Shown here one piece after another: positions 39,559 through 49,565 of a stretch of 64,000 bases of DNA (the stretch's first letter is position 1; each line of letters opens with the position of its first letter). The notes beneath the pieces were generated by a model. That model ran no database searches, was not told where the DNA came from, and saw nothing but the letters and a program-made list of their open reading frames with translations. The DNA is taken from positions 682,001 through 746,000 of the forward strand of contig NZ_CP017671.1 of NCBI RefSeq assembly GCF_001874625.1, given 5' to 3'. The DNA is from Providencia rettgeri (lineage in GTDB: Bacteria; Pseudomonadota; Gammaproteobacteria; Enterobacterales; Enterobacteriaceae). The translations under genes were made by a program, and so were the position numbers.

Positions 39559-40641
39559 ATGGGGAAACACGTCGCAGTGACATTGGGCACTATTGAGCCC
39601 CTCGCATTTTTAGACAACATTAACTCGGGGAAAACCGCACTGATATGTGAAGGTGGTGGGCAACGAGGGATTTTTACTGCGGGCGTACTGGACGAGTTTT
39701 TAATTTCCGATTTTAATCCTTTTGACTTAATGATTGGTACCTCTGCTGGGGCACAAAATCTTTCTGCTTATATCTGCGGCCAAGCAGGTTATGCACGACG
39801 AGTGATTACTCGCTATACCACCAATTCTGCTTTCTTTAACCCACTACGGTTTATTCGTGGGGGGCACCTTATTGACCTTGACTGGTTAGTTGAAACAACG
39901 GCAAAAGAATTACCATTGCGGATGCAAGCAGGGCTTGAATTACTTGCATCAGGGCGCGAGTTCTATATGGGGACAAGCCGCAGCGATGACTTTATGGCTG
40001 AGTTCTTACAACCTACAGCAGATTCTTGGTTAGATATTATCCGTGCTTCTAGCGCTATTCCTGGTTTTTATCGAACAGGTGTTGAGCTTGGTGGGACTTT
40101 GTACCTCGATGGTGGGATCAGCGCGGCGGTTCCAGTTGAAGAGGCTTATCATCGTGGTGCTGAGACGATTGTTGTGATCCGTACAGTGCCATCACAAATG
40201 TATTTTACGCCTGAATGGGTGAAAAGAATGACTCGCTGGTTAGAGGGGGATAGTAATGGCTTGCAGCGCATGGCTGCAATGTTAAAAATTCACCTTAAAA
40301 GCTACCGTAAGACGCAGGAATTTATTGAAAATCCACCTAAGGATGTACAGATCTTTGAAATTTACCCACCGGTTCCACTCAAGAGCAGTGCGCTGGGAAG
40401 TAAAGTTTCTTCATTGAACCAAGATTATCATACGGGTAGACGATGCGGCCGCTATTTTATGGCGGCACTTGGGGATGCGTTTATTGAAAATAGGCGTAGA
40501 TTTAGCCGTACCTTAGAGCAAAAAATAGAATTAAACCCGATTGATATACAAATCGAGCCAGAAGAACATCGAGATTTAGTCCCTACAATGGCTACACAGC
40601 CCCTAAAAGGGATGCAAGCTAGTGAGAAGCTAGATGGATAA
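39559..40641 (+). CDS. yjjU: Patatin-like phospholipase family protein YjjU
   Basis: A 360-residue patatin-fold hydrolase. The oxyanion loop is EGGGQRGIFTAGVLDEF, the nucleophile Ser is in GTSAGA, and the catalytic Asp is in LDGGISAAVP. It matches E. coli YjjU (357 aa) and lies directly before yjjV, which it overlaps by 8 nt. The physiological lipid substrate is not established. SD AAGGGG precedes the ATG. Confidence 0.93.
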   Translation: MGKHVAVTLGTIEPLAFLDNINSGKTALICEGGGQRGIFTAGVLDEFLISDFNPFDLMIGTSAGAQNLSAYICGQAGYARRVITRYTTNSAFFNPLRFIRGGHLIDLDWLVETTAKELPLRMQAGLELLASGREFYMGTSRSDDFMAEFLQPTADSWLDIIRASSAIPGFYRTGVELGGTLYLDGGISAAVPVEEAYHRGAETIVVIRTVPSQMYFTPEWVKRMTRWLEGDSNGLQRMAAMLKIHLKSYRKTQEFIENPPKDVQIFEIYPPVPLKSSALGSKVSSLNQDYHTGRRCGRYFMAALGDAFIENRRRFSRTLEQKIELNPIDIQIEPEEHRDLVPTMATQPLKGMQASEKLDG

Positions 40642-41419
40642 TCTGCGGTTTATTGACACCCATTGCCATTTTGATTTCCCACCTTTCAGTGATGCATTTA
40701 CTGACAGTTTAGCGCTTGCTAAGCAAAATGGGGTGAGTAAGATTATTATCCCAACTGTCAGTGTCGATAATTTTGCACGCGTGTGGCAACTAGCACAGCA
40801 GCACTCATCGTTGTATGCCGCGATGGGCTTTCACCCTTTGTACTTAAGCCAGTATCAAGATCAACACATTGATATTTTAGTCGATTACCTTAATAAAAAA
40901 GATAAAAACTGTGTGGCGATAGGGGAGATAGGGTTAGACCTTTACATGCAAAATCCACAGTTCGAGCATCAACAAAAAATACTTTCTGCACAATTAAGGC
41001 TGGCAAAACAATTCGATTTACCTGTTATTTTGCATTCACGAAAAAGCCACGATCAGCTAGCGGCGATATTGCGCCGTATGGATGTCCCTGCTTGTGGTGT
41101 TATTCATGGCTTTGCAGGGAGCTTATCTCAAGCACAAGCTTTTGTTAAACTTGGCTATTATATTGGTGTTGGTGGGACGATTACTTATGAAAGAGCCAAT
41201 AAAACACGTAATGTGATATCTAATTTACCCCTTTCCTCGTTACTGCTAGAAACGGATGCACCGGACATGCCAGTGTCAGGTTTTCAAGGCGAGCCAAATC
41301 GGCCAGAACGTATTCAATGGGTTTTTCGTGCATTATGTGAACTTCGCCACGAATCCCCCGCAGAAATTGCCCAACAACTTTACAACAATAGTTTGTCGTT
41401 ATTTAATCTAACGGAGTAA
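40634..41419 (+). CDS. yjjV: TatD-family metal-dependent hydrolase YjjV
   Basis: A 261-residue TIM-barrel amidohydrolase-type protein. Metal ligands are seen in DTHCHFDFP, GEIGLD, ILHSRKSH, VIHGFAGS and LETDAPDMP. It matches E. coli YjjV. TatD relatives act as DNases or deacylases; the precise substrate here is unproven. It is translationally coupled to yjjU. Confidence 0.93.
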   Translation: MDNLRFIDTHCHFDFPPFSDAFTDSLALAKQNGVSKIIIPTVSVDNFARVWQLAQQHSSLYAAMGFHPLYLSQYQDQHIDILVDYLNKKDKNCVAIGEIGLDLYMQNPQFEHQQKILSAQLRLAKQFDLPVILHSRKSHDQLAAILRRMDVPACGVIHGFAGSLSQAQAFVKLGYYIGVGGTITYERANKTRNVISNLPLSSLLLETDAPDMPVSGFQGEPNRPERIQWVFRALCELRHESPAEIAQQLYNNSLSLFNLTE

Positions 41420-41541
41420 AACCGCAAATAAACGATAAATAATATTTATGTAAGCTTGCTACCTATCTATTTTGCTCCATTCATATTTTGCTTTGGTTGA
41501 TGAGATGTTTAGTGCCTTTCCAGACTAAACCGAGTCTTGTT

Positions 41542-41557
41542 TGTGATTTTTGTCACA
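41542..41557 (+). promoter_or_regulatory. CRP site upstream of the nucleoside transporter gene
   Basis: TGTGA-TTTTTG-TCACA has both half-sites perfect and the standard 6-bp spacer. It lies 155 bp before the transporter start, consistent with cAMP-CRP activation of nucleoside uptake. Confidence 0.85.
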
Positions 41558-41711
41558 TTATTTGAATTTTTATTGTTTATTGCACCACGTATTTGTGATG
41601 AGTATTGCGGGTTATTCATGATGACTAGGTATAATCATCAAACTAAGAGACAAGGTGACGTACACGTTTCCTTATATATCAATTTAAAATCAAGTGAACA
41701 GGGATCCTTCC

Positions 41712-43007
41712 ATGCAGCTCATTATGAGTATTATAGGAATGGCGGTGCTTATCGCGATAGCCGTCCTATTTTCTAGCAATCGCCGGGCTATTCGACTCCG
41801 CACAGTCGGTGGTGCATTTTTAATCCAACTTGTTATTGGCGCATTTGTCCTTTATGTTCCCGCGGGGCGTAGTGTGCTCCAAGGAATGTCTGACGCTGTT
41901 TCTAAAGTTATTGGTTATGGTCAAGATGGGATGAGTTTCATCTTTGGGGGCCTTGTTTCCGATAAAATGTTTGAATTATTTGGTGGCGGCGGCTTTATTT
42001 TTGCTTTTCGCGTGCTGCCTATCATCGTCTTTTTCTCATCACTGATTGCGGTTCTATATTACTTAGGCATCATGCAGTTAGTGATAAAGGTATTAGGCGG
42101 TGGTCTGCAAAAAGTCTTAGGAACCTCCAGAACAGAATCGTTATCAGCCACAGCGAATATCTTTGTTGGTCAAACAGAAGCGCCACTGGTGGTACGTCCA
42201 TATATCGCAACAATGACAACATCTGAGCTATTCGCCATCATGTGTGGTGGTTTGGCATCTGTTGCAGGGTCAGTATTGGCGGGTTATGCTCAAATGGGCG
42301 TCCCAATGGAATACCTGATAGCTGCATCCTTTATGGCAGCGCCGGGTGGGCTATTATTTGCCAAGCTGATGGTACCAGAAACAGAAGATGTTAAAGACAG
42401 AGTTGATGCGACGGATTTAGTTGCTGAAGACGAGCGCCCTGCCAACATTATTGATGCAGCCGCTTCAGGGGCTTCATCAGGGATGCAACTTGCGCTGAAC
42501 GTGGGTGCAATGTTATTGGCTTTTATCGCGTTGATCGCGTTAATTAATGGTATTTTAGGTGGAATTGGTGGCTGGTTTGATTATCCTCAATTATCACTGG
42601 AGCTATTACTCGGTTGGTTGTTCGCACCGATTGCATTTCTCATTGGGGTGCCATGGAGCGAAGCGACAGTCGCAGGGTCTTTCATTGGCCAAAAAATTGT
42701 TGTGAATGAGTTTGTTGCATTCATGAACTTTGGTGAGTACATGAAGGCAGATGCTGAGGTTTTAGCCGCGGGTAAACAAGTGTTATCTGACCATACAAAA
42801 GCGATTATTTCTTTTGCGCTGTGTGGGTTTGCTAACTTATCATCTGTCGCTATCTTATTAGGTGGGTTGGGCGGAATGGCGCCAAGTCGCCGCGGTGATG
42901 TCGCACGCTTAGGCATGAAAGCGGTTATGGCAGGTACACTGTCTAACTTAATGAGTGCAACAATTGCAGGCTTCTTCCTGACTTTAGGTGCAGCGGCAGT
43001 TGCTTGA
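41712..43007 (+). CDS. Concentrative nucleoside transporter (NupC/CNT family)
   Basis: A 431-residue inner-membrane cation-coupled nucleoside importer. It has about ten hydrophobic segments and the CNT substrate-site motifs [13 protein letters not shown] and [15 protein letters not shown], plus [17 protein letters not shown]. The start at 41712 is chosen because an upstream in-frame codon at 41694 lacks an SD. A perfect CRP site lies upstream. It stands directly before deoCABD, supplying nucleosides to that pathway. NupC versus NupX/YeiJ type cannot be settled by eye, so no symbol is given. Confidence 0.92.
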   Translation: MQLIMSIIGMAVLIAIAVLFSSNRRAIRLRTVGGAFLIQLVIGAFVLYVPAGRSVLQGMSDAVSKVIGYGQDGMSFIFGGLVSDKMFELFGGGGFIFAFRVLPIIVFFSSLIAVLYYLGIMQLVIKVLGGGLQKVLGTSRTESLSATANIFVGQTEAPLVVRPYIATMTTSELFAIMCGGLASVAGSVLAGYAQMGVPMEYLIAASFMAAPGGLLFAKLMVPETEDVKDRVDATDLVAEDERPANIIDAAASGASSGMQLALNVGAMLLAFIALIALINGILGGIGGWFDYPQLSLELLLGWLFAPIAFLIGVPWSEATVAGSFIGQKIVVNEFVAFMNFGEYMKADAEVLAAGKQVLSDHTKAIISFALCGFANLSSVAILLGGLGGMAPSRRGDVARLGMKAVMAGTLSNLMSATIAGFFLTLGAAAVA

Positions 43008-43049
43008 TGTTGTTTCGAGGGGCAAAAGCTGGCTCTCTTAAACAAATAT

Positions 43050-43079
43050 AACGGAAGGGCTCTTGTCCTTCCGTTTTTA
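43050..43079 (+). terminator. Terminator after the nucleoside transporter gene
   Basis: AACGGAAGG (43050-43058) pairs with CCTTCCGTT (43067-43075), followed by TTT. It separates the transporter from the deo operon. Confidence 0.92.
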
Positions 43080-43217
43080 ATTTGATGCGTTATATTCTTT
43101 TGTGAATTTTTATATCAATCGAAAATTTTCAACTACTCTTAACGTAGTAAATTAATGATAAAGCATGTATCGAAAAGCCATTTGAGAGAATAAAATGGCC
43201 GTCAGATTAGGTATAAT

Positions 43218-43233
43218 TGCAATCTTTATCACA
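43218..43233 (+). promoter_or_regulatory. Upstream CRP site of a deoP2-like promoter
   Basis: TGCAA-TCTTTA-TCACA has one perfect half and a 3/5 match in the other. Its centre is 52 bp upstream of the next CRP site, nearly the 53-bp spacing of the two CRP sites in E. coli deoP2, where CytR binds between them. Confidence 0.6.
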
Positions 43234-43269
43234 TTTATTATTTTAATAATGTAACATTCAGTCGATTAA

Positions 43270-43314
43270 TGTGATTTGTAGCACATAAAATAACGCTATT
43301 CCATGGTCTACTAT
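43270..43314 (+). promoter_or_regulatory. deo operon promoter with proximal CRP site
   Basis: TGTGA-TTTGTA-GCACA (43270-43285) is a CRP site with one mismatch. A -10-like TACTAT lies at 43309-43314, which would put the site centre near -41, a class II position as in E. coli deoP2. The transcript would then have a leader of about 175 nt before deoC. Confidence 0.68.
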
Positions 43315-43495
43315 CATTAGTAAGCTGCTATGGAACTGCTAGTTCTCAGAGTAAAGTTACTCTAGGGCATGATGCGGTGAGAAGGATCTCAGCTGCTCAG
43401 TTCGGAAAGTATCCGACTAGCATCTTTAAGGAACCAAGCCCGCTCGCCAACAAAGAACGTGTCGTTCTGAAGAATTAACAACGTTGGAGAGTTAT

Positions 43496-44275
43496 ATGAC
43501 TGATTTAAAAGCAGCCGCACAACGCGCGCTGACCCTGATGGATTTAACCACTTTAAATGATGACGATACTGATGCAAAAGTAATCGCATTATGCCATCAG
43601 GCGAAAAGCCCAGCAGGTAATACAGCTGCAATCTGTATTTATCCTCGCTTTATCCCTATTGCACGTAAAACATTACGTGAACAAGGTACTCCAGACGTCC
43701 GTATCGCGACAGTAACGAACTTCCCTCATGGTAATGATGACATCGAAATCGCATTAGCTGAAACTAAAGCGGCGATTGCTTATGGTGCAGATGAAGTTGA
43801 CGTGGTTTTCCCATATCGAGCGCTGATCGCGGGGAATGAAAAAATTGGTTTTGATTTAGTGAAAGCCTGTAAAGAGGCTTGTGCTGCGGCAAATGTGTTG
43901 CTGAAAGTGATTATTGAAACCGGTGAATTAAAAGAGGCAGCATTGATCCGCAAAGCTTCTGAAATTTCAATTAAAGCTGGCGCTGATTTTATTAAAACAT
44001 CAACAGGTAAAGTGCCTGTTAATGCGACATTAGAAAGTGCAGAAATCATGATGCAAGTGATCCACGATATGGGCGTAGCCAAAACGGTTGGTTTTAAACC
44101 GGCTGGTGGCGTTCGTACTGCAGAAGAAGCAGCAGATTACTTAGCATTAGCAGGAAGAATTTTAGGTGACGATTGGGCTGATAGCCGCCATTTCCGTTTT
44201 GGTGCATCAAGCTTATTAGCAAATTTATTAAATACGCTAGGTTTTGACGTTAAAAAATCAAGCAGCAATTATTAA
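43496..44275 (+). CDS. deoC: Deoxyribose-phosphate aldolase
   Basis: A 259-residue class I aldolase that splits 2-deoxyribose-5-phosphate into acetaldehyde and glyceraldehyde-3-phosphate. The Schiff-base Lys is in [11 protein letters not shown], and the proton-relay region is [11 protein letters not shown]. The length equals E. coli DeoC. The ATG at 43496 has SD GGAGAG; the TTG at 43484 is rejected. It is first in the deoCABD operon. Confidence 0.97.
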   Translation: MTDLKAAAQRALTLMDLTTLNDDDTDAKVIALCHQAKSPAGNTAAICIYPRFIPIARKTLREQGTPDVRIATVTNFPHGNDDIEIALAETKAAIAYGADEVDVVFPYRALIAGNEKIGFDLVKACKEACAAANVLLKVIIETGELKEAALIRKASEISIKAGADFIKTSTGKVPVNATLESAEIMMQVIHDMGVAKTVGFKPAGGVRTAEEAADYLALAGRILGDDWADSRHFRFGASSLLANLLNTLGFDVKKSSSNY

Positions 44276-44323
44276 TTTTCGCAATATTGTTAACCGATAA
44301 ATTCGACTTTAAAGGAGTATATC

Positions 44324-45646
44324 GTGTTTCTGGCACAAGAAATTATTCGTAAAAAACGCGATGGTAAACCACTAAGTGAAGAAGAAATTCGTTTCTTTAT
44401 CAATGGTGTTCGTGATAATTCAGTATCAGAAGGTCAAATTGCTGCATTAGCAATGACTATCTATTTTAATGATATGACGATGCCTGAACGCGTTGCTCTG
44501 ACATTGGCAATGCGTGACTCAGGGACAGTTCTTAATTGGAAATCACTTAACCTGAATGGCCCATTAGTCGATAAACATTCGACTGGTGGGGTAGGCGACG
44601 TGACTTCACTGATGCTTGGCCCTATGGTTGCAGCGTGTGGTGGTTATGTTCCGATGATTTCAGGCCGTGGTTTAGGTCATACTGGTGGTACATTAGATAA
44701 ACTCGAAGCAATTCCAAATTTCGATATTTTCCCTGATGATTCCCGTTTTCGTGACATTATCAAAGACGTAGGTGTTGCCATTATTGGCCAAACAAACTCA
44801 TTAGCACCTGCAGATAAACGCTTCTATGCCACCCGTGATATTACGGCAACAGTTGATTCAATTCCGCTGATCACCGCATCAATTTTAGGTAAAAAGCTGG
44901 CGGAAGGCCTTGATGCTCTTGTTATGGACGTCAAAGTTGGTTCCGGAGCATTTATGCCGACTTATGAAAAATCCGAGCAACTTGCAGAATCGATCGTTAA
45001 GGTCGCAAATGGCGCTGGTTGCAAAACAACCGCGTTATTGACTGATATGAATGAAGTATTGGCATCAAGTGCAGGTAATGCGGTTGAAGTGCGTGAAGCC
45101 GTACAATTTTTAACAGGTGAATACCGTAACCCACGTTTGTATGAAGTGACTATGGCACTGTGTGTTGAAATGTTAGTGTCTGGATCATTAGCGGCTAATC
45201 GTGATGAAGCACGCCAGAAGTTACAAGCGGTATTGGATAACGGCAAAGCTGCTGAAGTCTTTGGGCGCATGGTTGCGGCTCAAAAAGGGCCAGTTGATTT
45301 TGTTGAAAATTACAATAAATACCTACCAACCGCAGTATTAAGCAAAGCGGTCTATGCACCAAAAGACGGTATTGTCACACATATGGATACCCGTGCATTA
45401 GGTATGTCCGTCGTGACGTTAGGTGGGGGACGCCGTAAAGCGTCAGACCCAATTGACTACAGTGTTGGTTTGAGTGATATCGCGGCGTTAGGCTCTAAAG
45501 TAGATACACAAACGCCATTAGCTATTATCCATGCGAACAGTGAAAAAGCATGGGAAGACGCTGCGAAAGAAGTGCGGGATGCAATGGTGATTGGAGATAA
45601 AGCTCCACAAGAAACACCGATGGTATATCGCCAAATCAGCGAGTAA
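44324..45646 (+). CDS. deoA: Thymidine phosphorylase
   Basis: A 440-residue enzyme that phosphorolyses thymidine and deoxyuridine to base plus deoxyribose-1-phosphate. The signature is [19 protein letters not shown], phosphate-site motifs are KHSTGGVGD and KVGSGAFM, and the length equals E. coli DeoA. It begins 48 nt after deoC, with SD AAAGGAG. Confidence 0.97.
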   Translation: MFLAQEIIRKKRDGKPLSEEEIRFFINGVRDNSVSEGQIAALAMTIYFNDMTMPERVALTLAMRDSGTVLNWKSLNLNGPLVDKHSTGGVGDVTSLMLGPMVAACGGYVPMISGRGLGHTGGTLDKLEAIPNFDIFPDDSRFRDIIKDVGVAIIGQTNSLAPADKRFYATRDITATVDSIPLITASILGKKLAEGLDALVMDVKVGSGAFMPTYEKSEQLAESIVKVANGAGCKTTALLTDMNEVLASSAGNAVEVREAVQFLTGEYRNPRLYEVTMALCVEMLVSGSLAANRDEARQKLQAVLDNGKAAEVFGRMVAAQKGPVDFVENYNKYLPTAVLSKAVYAPKDGIVTHMDTRALGMSVVTLGGGRRKASDPIDYSVGLSDIAALGSKVDTQTPLAIIHANSEKAWEDAAKEVRDAMVIGDKAPQETPMVYRQISE

Positions 45647-45699
45647 TAAACAGAGATTTTAGTGGTATGTTGACTTGAATGTACCGCGGGAGAAAAAAT

Positions 45700-46923
45700 A
45701 TGAAACGCACATTTATTATGGTTTTAGATTCCTTTGGGATTGGTGCAGCGCATGATGCGCATAAATTCGGTGATGAAGGTTCAAACACATTGGGCCACAT
45801 TGCAGATGCATGTGCTCGTGGTGAAGCAGATATTGGTCGTAAAGGCCCTCTTCATTTACCTAACTTAACTAAATTAGGTTTAGGTAAAGCAGGAGAAGAA
45901 TCAAGCGGTTCATTCCCTGCGGGGTTAGATCCTAATGCAGAAATTATTGGTGCATACGGTTATGCAAGCGAAATTTCTTCAGGTAAAGATACGCCATCAG
46001 GTCACTGGGAAATAGCAGGTGTGCCTGTGCTTTTCGATTGGGGATATTTCTCTGATGAAGAAAATAGTTTTCCACAAGAATTGCTGGATACCTTAGTTAA
46101 AAAAGCCAACTTACCGGGTTATTTGGGTAACTGCCACTCATCAGGTACGGTCATCCTTGACCAACTGGGTGAAGAACATATGAAAACGGGGAAACCGATT
46201 TTCTATACTTCAGCAGACTCTGTATTCCAAATTGCTTGTCACGAAGAAACCTATGGCTTAGACAAACTGTATGAGCTGTGCGAAATTGCTCGCGAAGAGC
46301 TAACTAAAGGTGGTTACAATATAGGTCGTGTTATCGCTCGCCCATTCGTTGGCGATAAAGCAGGTAACTTCACACGTACTGGTAACCGCCATGACCTAGC
46401 AGTTGAGCCACCAGCTCCAACAGTATTAAAAAAATTAGTTGATGAAAAACAAGGTGAAGTCGTTTCTATTGGTAAAATTGCCGATATTTATGCGCACGTT
46501 GGTATCACTAAGAAAATCAAAGCAACAGGTATTGATGCACTGTTCGATGCGACCGTTGAAGAAATGAAGCTGGCGGGTGATAACACTATTGTATTCACCA
46601 ACTTTGTTGATTTTGACTCCGCATATGGCCATCGCCGTGATGTAGCAGGTTACGCCGCTGCATTAGAACTATTTGACCGTCGTTTACCTGAGTTAATGAA
46701 ACTGGTTAAAGAAGACGACATTCTGATTTTAACCGCAGACCATGGTTGTGACCCAACCTGGCCAGGTACTGACCATACACGTGAGCATATCCCAGTGCTG
46801 ATTTATGGCCCGAAAGTTAAACCAGGCTCATTAGGCCACCGTGAAACGTTCGCGGACATAGGGCAAACAGTCGCAAAATACTTTGATTTGTCTCCGATGG
46901 AGTATGGTAAGCCAATGCTCTAA
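45700..46923 (+). CDS. deoB: Phosphopentomutase
   Basis: A 407-residue alkaline-phosphatase-superfamily mutase that converts (deoxy)ribose-1-phosphate to the 5-phosphate. Metal and phospho-acceptor motifs are [13 protein letters not shown], the active-site Thr region [10 protein letters not shown], and [19 protein letters not shown]. The ATG at 45700 has SD CGGGAG; an upstream codon at 45679 is rejected. Downstream, the array of ERIC repeats separates it from deoD. Confidence 0.96.
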   Translation: MKRTFIMVLDSFGIGAAHDAHKFGDEGSNTLGHIADACARGEADIGRKGPLHLPNLTKLGLGKAGEESSGSFPAGLDPNAEIIGAYGYASEISSGKDTPSGHWEIAGVPVLFDWGYFSDEENSFPQELLDTLVKKANLPGYLGNCHSSGTVILDQLGEEHMKTGKPIFYTSADSVFQIACHEETYGLDKLYELCEIAREELTKGGYNIGRVIARPFVGDKAGNFTRTGNRHDLAVEPPAPTVLKKLVDEKQGEVVSIGKIADIYAHVGITKKIKATGIDALFDATVEEMKLAGDNTIVFTNFVDFDSAYGHRRDVAGYAAALELFDRRLPELMKLVKEDDILILTADHGCDPTWPGTDHTREHIPVLIYGPKVKPGSLGHRETFADIGQTVAKYFDLSPMEYGKPML

Positions 46924-46930
46924 TACCCAT

Positions 46931-47977
46931 TACCCGTCATACTTTGAGCTGTAGCGGTGTTGGCTGCACAAAACCACCCTAATCACATACTTGTGTATGC
47001 TCATAGGGATGGTTTTACTTGCCGCCTTGCTACAACTCAAATTATTTAGGGTAATTTCGAGCAATTAAAGGGCGATGGGCGAGTTTTGTCGTCATGCTTT
47101 TAGCTGTAGTTCGTTGGCTGTACAAAAACACCCTAATCACATACTTGTGTATGCTCATAGGGATGGTTTTGTTTGCCGCCTTGCTACAACTCAAATTATT
47201 TAGGGTAATTTCGAGCAATTAAAGGGCGATGGGCGAGTTTTGTCGTCATGCTTTTAGCTGTAGTTCGTTGGCTGTACAAAACCACCCTAATCACATACTT
47301 GTGTATGCTCATAGGGATGGTTTTGTTTGCCGCCTTGCTACAACTCAAATTATTTAGGGTAATTTCGAGCAATTAAAGGGCGATGGGCGAGTTTTGTCGT
47401 CATGCTTTTAGCTGTAGTTTGTTGGCTGCACAAAACCACCCTAATCACATACTTGTGTATGCTCATAGGGATGGTTTAGCTTACCGCCTTGCTACAACTC
47501 AAATTATTTAGGGTAATTTCGAGCAATTAAAGGGCGATGGGCGAGTTTTGTCGTCATACTTTTAGCTGTAGTTTGTTGGCTGCACAAAACCACCCTAATC
47601 ACATACTTGTGTATGCTCATAGGGATGGTTTAGCTTACCGCCTTGCTACAACTCAAATTATTTAGGGTAATTTCGAGCAATTAAAGGGCGATGGGCGAGT
47701 TTTGTCGTCATACTTTTAGCTGTAGTTTGTTGGCTGCACAAAACCACCCTAATCACATACTTGTGTATGCTCATAGGGATGATTTTGTTTGCCGCCTTGC
47801 TACAACTCAAATTATTTAGGGTAATTTCGAGCAATTAAAGGGCGATGGGCGAGTTTTGTCGTCATACTTTTAGCTGTAGTTTGTTGGCTGCACAAAACCA
47901 CCCTAATCACATACTTGTGTATGCTCATAGGGATGGTTTTACTTGCCGCCTTGCTACAACTCAAATTATTTAGGGTA
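46931..47977. repeat. Tandem array of seven ERIC units, exact 154-bp period, inside the deo operon
   Basis: Seven copies of an ERIC element. The core palindrome CACATACTTGTGTATGC begins at 46984, 47138, 47292, 47446, 47600, 47754 and 47908, always 154 bp apart. Each unit starts with a (CC)GTCATACTTT-like end, has GTTGGCTG(C/T)ACAAAA, the core, GCCGCCTTGCTACAACTCAAATTATTTAGGGTAAT, and then a conserved linker TTTCGAGCAATTAAAGGGCG. The ends TACCC/GGGTA of the first copy are inverted repeats about 124 bp apart, the usual ERIC size. Units differ by only a few bases, so expansion was recent. E. coli has a short deoB-deoD gap; here it is about 1.17 kb. Confidence 0.95.
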
Positions 47978-48090
47978 ATGGCGGGGAATTAAAGGTAATG
48001 GGCAAGGCTTTGCTGTCATCTTTTTTAATAATAAGGTGGGAGACCACCTTATTAATTTAACAATATTTAATCGTTTAAAGGGAAATAATC

Positions 48091-48807
48091 ATGGCAACTC
48101 CACATATTAATGCAGAAATGGGTGATTTCGCTGATGTCGTTTTGATGCCAGGCGACCCATTACGTGCAAAATACATCGCTGAAACTTTCCTTCAGGATGT
48201 TCGCCAAGTCAATAATGTGCGTGGCATGTTAGGTTTTACAGGGACTTATAAAGGTCGCAAAATCTCTGTTATGGGTCACGGCATGGGGATCCCTTCATGC
48301 TCTATCTATGCAAAAGAGCTGATCACCGATTTCGGTGTAAAAGTGATTATTCGTGTGGGCTCATGTGGCGCAGTGATGGATGATGTAAAACTGCGTGATG
48401 TTGTAATAGGTATGGGCGCTTGTACGGATTCGCGTGTTAACCGCCAACGTTTTAAAGAAAATGACTTTGCAGCGATTGCAGACTATGACTTAGTCCACAA
48501 TGCGGTTGAAGCAGCAAAAGCAAGAAACGTGAATGTGCGCGTTGGTAATTTGTTCTCTGCGGATCTGTTCTATTCACCAGACCCTGATATGTTTAAAGTG
48601 ATGGAAAAGTACGGCATTCTGGGGGTTGAAATGGAAGCTGCGGGTATCTATGGTGTGGCGGCTGAGTTTGGTGCGCGCGCATTAACGATTTGTACCGTTT
48701 CTGACCACATCAAAACGGGTGAACAAACCACGTCAGAAGAGCGTCAAACTACGTTCAATGAGATGATTGAAATTGCATTAGATTCAGTGCTATTAGGCGA
48801 CAAATAG
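48091..48807 (+). CDS. deoD: Purine nucleoside phosphorylase
   Basis: A 238-residue high-molecular-weight-type phosphorylase that releases purine bases from (deoxy)nucleosides. Motifs are [56 protein letters not shown] and TVSDHI with the catalytic Asp. The length is as in E. coli DeoD (239 aa). It has its own SD (AAAGGGAAA) after the ERIC array. It may be expressed by read-through from deoB or from a separate promoter. Confidence 0.97.
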   Translation: MATPHINAEMGDFADVVLMPGDPLRAKYIAETFLQDVRQVNNVRGMLGFTGTYKGRKISVMGHGMGIPSCSIYAKELITDFGVKVIIRVGSCGAVMDDVKLRDVVIGMGACTDSRVNRQRFKENDFAAIADYDLVHNAVEAAKARNVNVRVGNLFSADLFYSPDPDMFKVMEKYGILGVEMEAAGIYGVAAEFGARALTICTVSDHIKTGEQTTSEERQTTFNEMIEIALDSVLLGDK

Positions 48808-48832
48808 TCGTTAGATGTTTTCATGATGCACT

Positions 48833-48862
48833 AAAATGCCACCTATTGTGTGGCATTTTTTA
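48833..48862. terminator. Terminator between convergent deoD and yhhY
   Basis: AAAATGCCAC (48833-48842) pairs with GTGGCATTTT (48850-48859), followed by T residues. It serves deoD and, through its A-rich left flank, possibly yhhY. Confidence 0.9.
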
Positions 48863-48865
48863 TCG

Positions 48866-49360
48866 CTATTTTTTGATTCTACTCATCATCACGGCATCGA
48901 CATATTGCCCATCACGAAACGCATAGTCTCTCATGCGGCCTTCGAGTTCAAAGCCAAACTTTTCATATAGCCCAACACCACTGCCATTTGCCGCAAATAC
49001 TTCTAACTCAATACGGCGCACATTCAACCAGTTATCGCAATAATCCACCATCACTTGCATCAGTTGTGAGCCAATACCTTTGCCTTGGTGAGCTTCACTG
49101 ACGGTAATACCGAAAGTGGCGACATGGCGACGGCGCACTTGGTTAGGCTGACTAATGACTAGCAAACCTACAACTTCCTTATCAATAGTGGCAACAAATT
49201 GTGTTACCAACGGATCACTCGTGCCTAGCCGGGCTTCCCATATTTTTTCGCTTGGATAAGGAAGCTGCAATGTGTTGGCATATGCCGAATAGTCAGCGTG
49301 CATTTGGGTGATTGCAGGGACATCGTCCAGTGTTGCTCTGCGGATGGTTACATTATTCAT
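48866..49360 (-). CDS. yhhY: GNAT N-acetyltransferase YhhY
   Basis: A 164-residue GNAT enzyme resembling E. coli YhhY over its whole length (MHADYSAYANTLQLPYPSEK, FGITVSEAHQGKGIGSQLM, CDNWLNVRRIELEVFAANG, YEKFGFELEGRMRDYAFRDG). YhhY acetylates some amino acids and toxic aminoacyl compounds in vitro in E. coli; the function here is inferred. It is monocistronic and faces deoD. E. coli has yhhY elsewhere, while yjjJ and lplA lie at this point, so local order is rearranged. Confidence 0.85.
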   Translation of the reverse strand: MNNVTIRRATLDDVPAITQMHADYSAYANTLQLPYPSEKIWEARLGTSDPLVTQFVATIDKEVVGLLVISQPNQVRRRHVATFGITVSEAHQGKGIGSQLMQVMVDYCDNWLNVRRIELEVFAANGSGVGLYEKFGFELEGRMRDYAFRDGQYVDAVMMSRIKK

Positions 49361-49565
49361 ATAGAATCTCTTTATCGTTATTTATTATAAGAATATTAAT
49401 CACATTAAAACGATAATCTGTCAATCGATAGTCATCAACGTCATGAAAGGCATTACAAATTGAGTGACTAAAAATAAACAAAATCGCTATCTGATATCAC
49501 AACATAATAAATAGATATACGATTTTGGCTATATAGCGTTCAGTAATTTATTCAGAGGAATTATC

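Noticed and set aside
41537-41776. Small ORF before the nucleoside transporter
   Set aside because: It spans the CRP site region, overlaps the transporter start in another frame, and has no SD or recognisable product.
46931-47977. Possible CRISPR array (regular repeat spacing)
   Set aside because: The whole 154-bp unit, including the would-be spacer, is conserved, and no cas gene is present. It is an ERIC tandem array.
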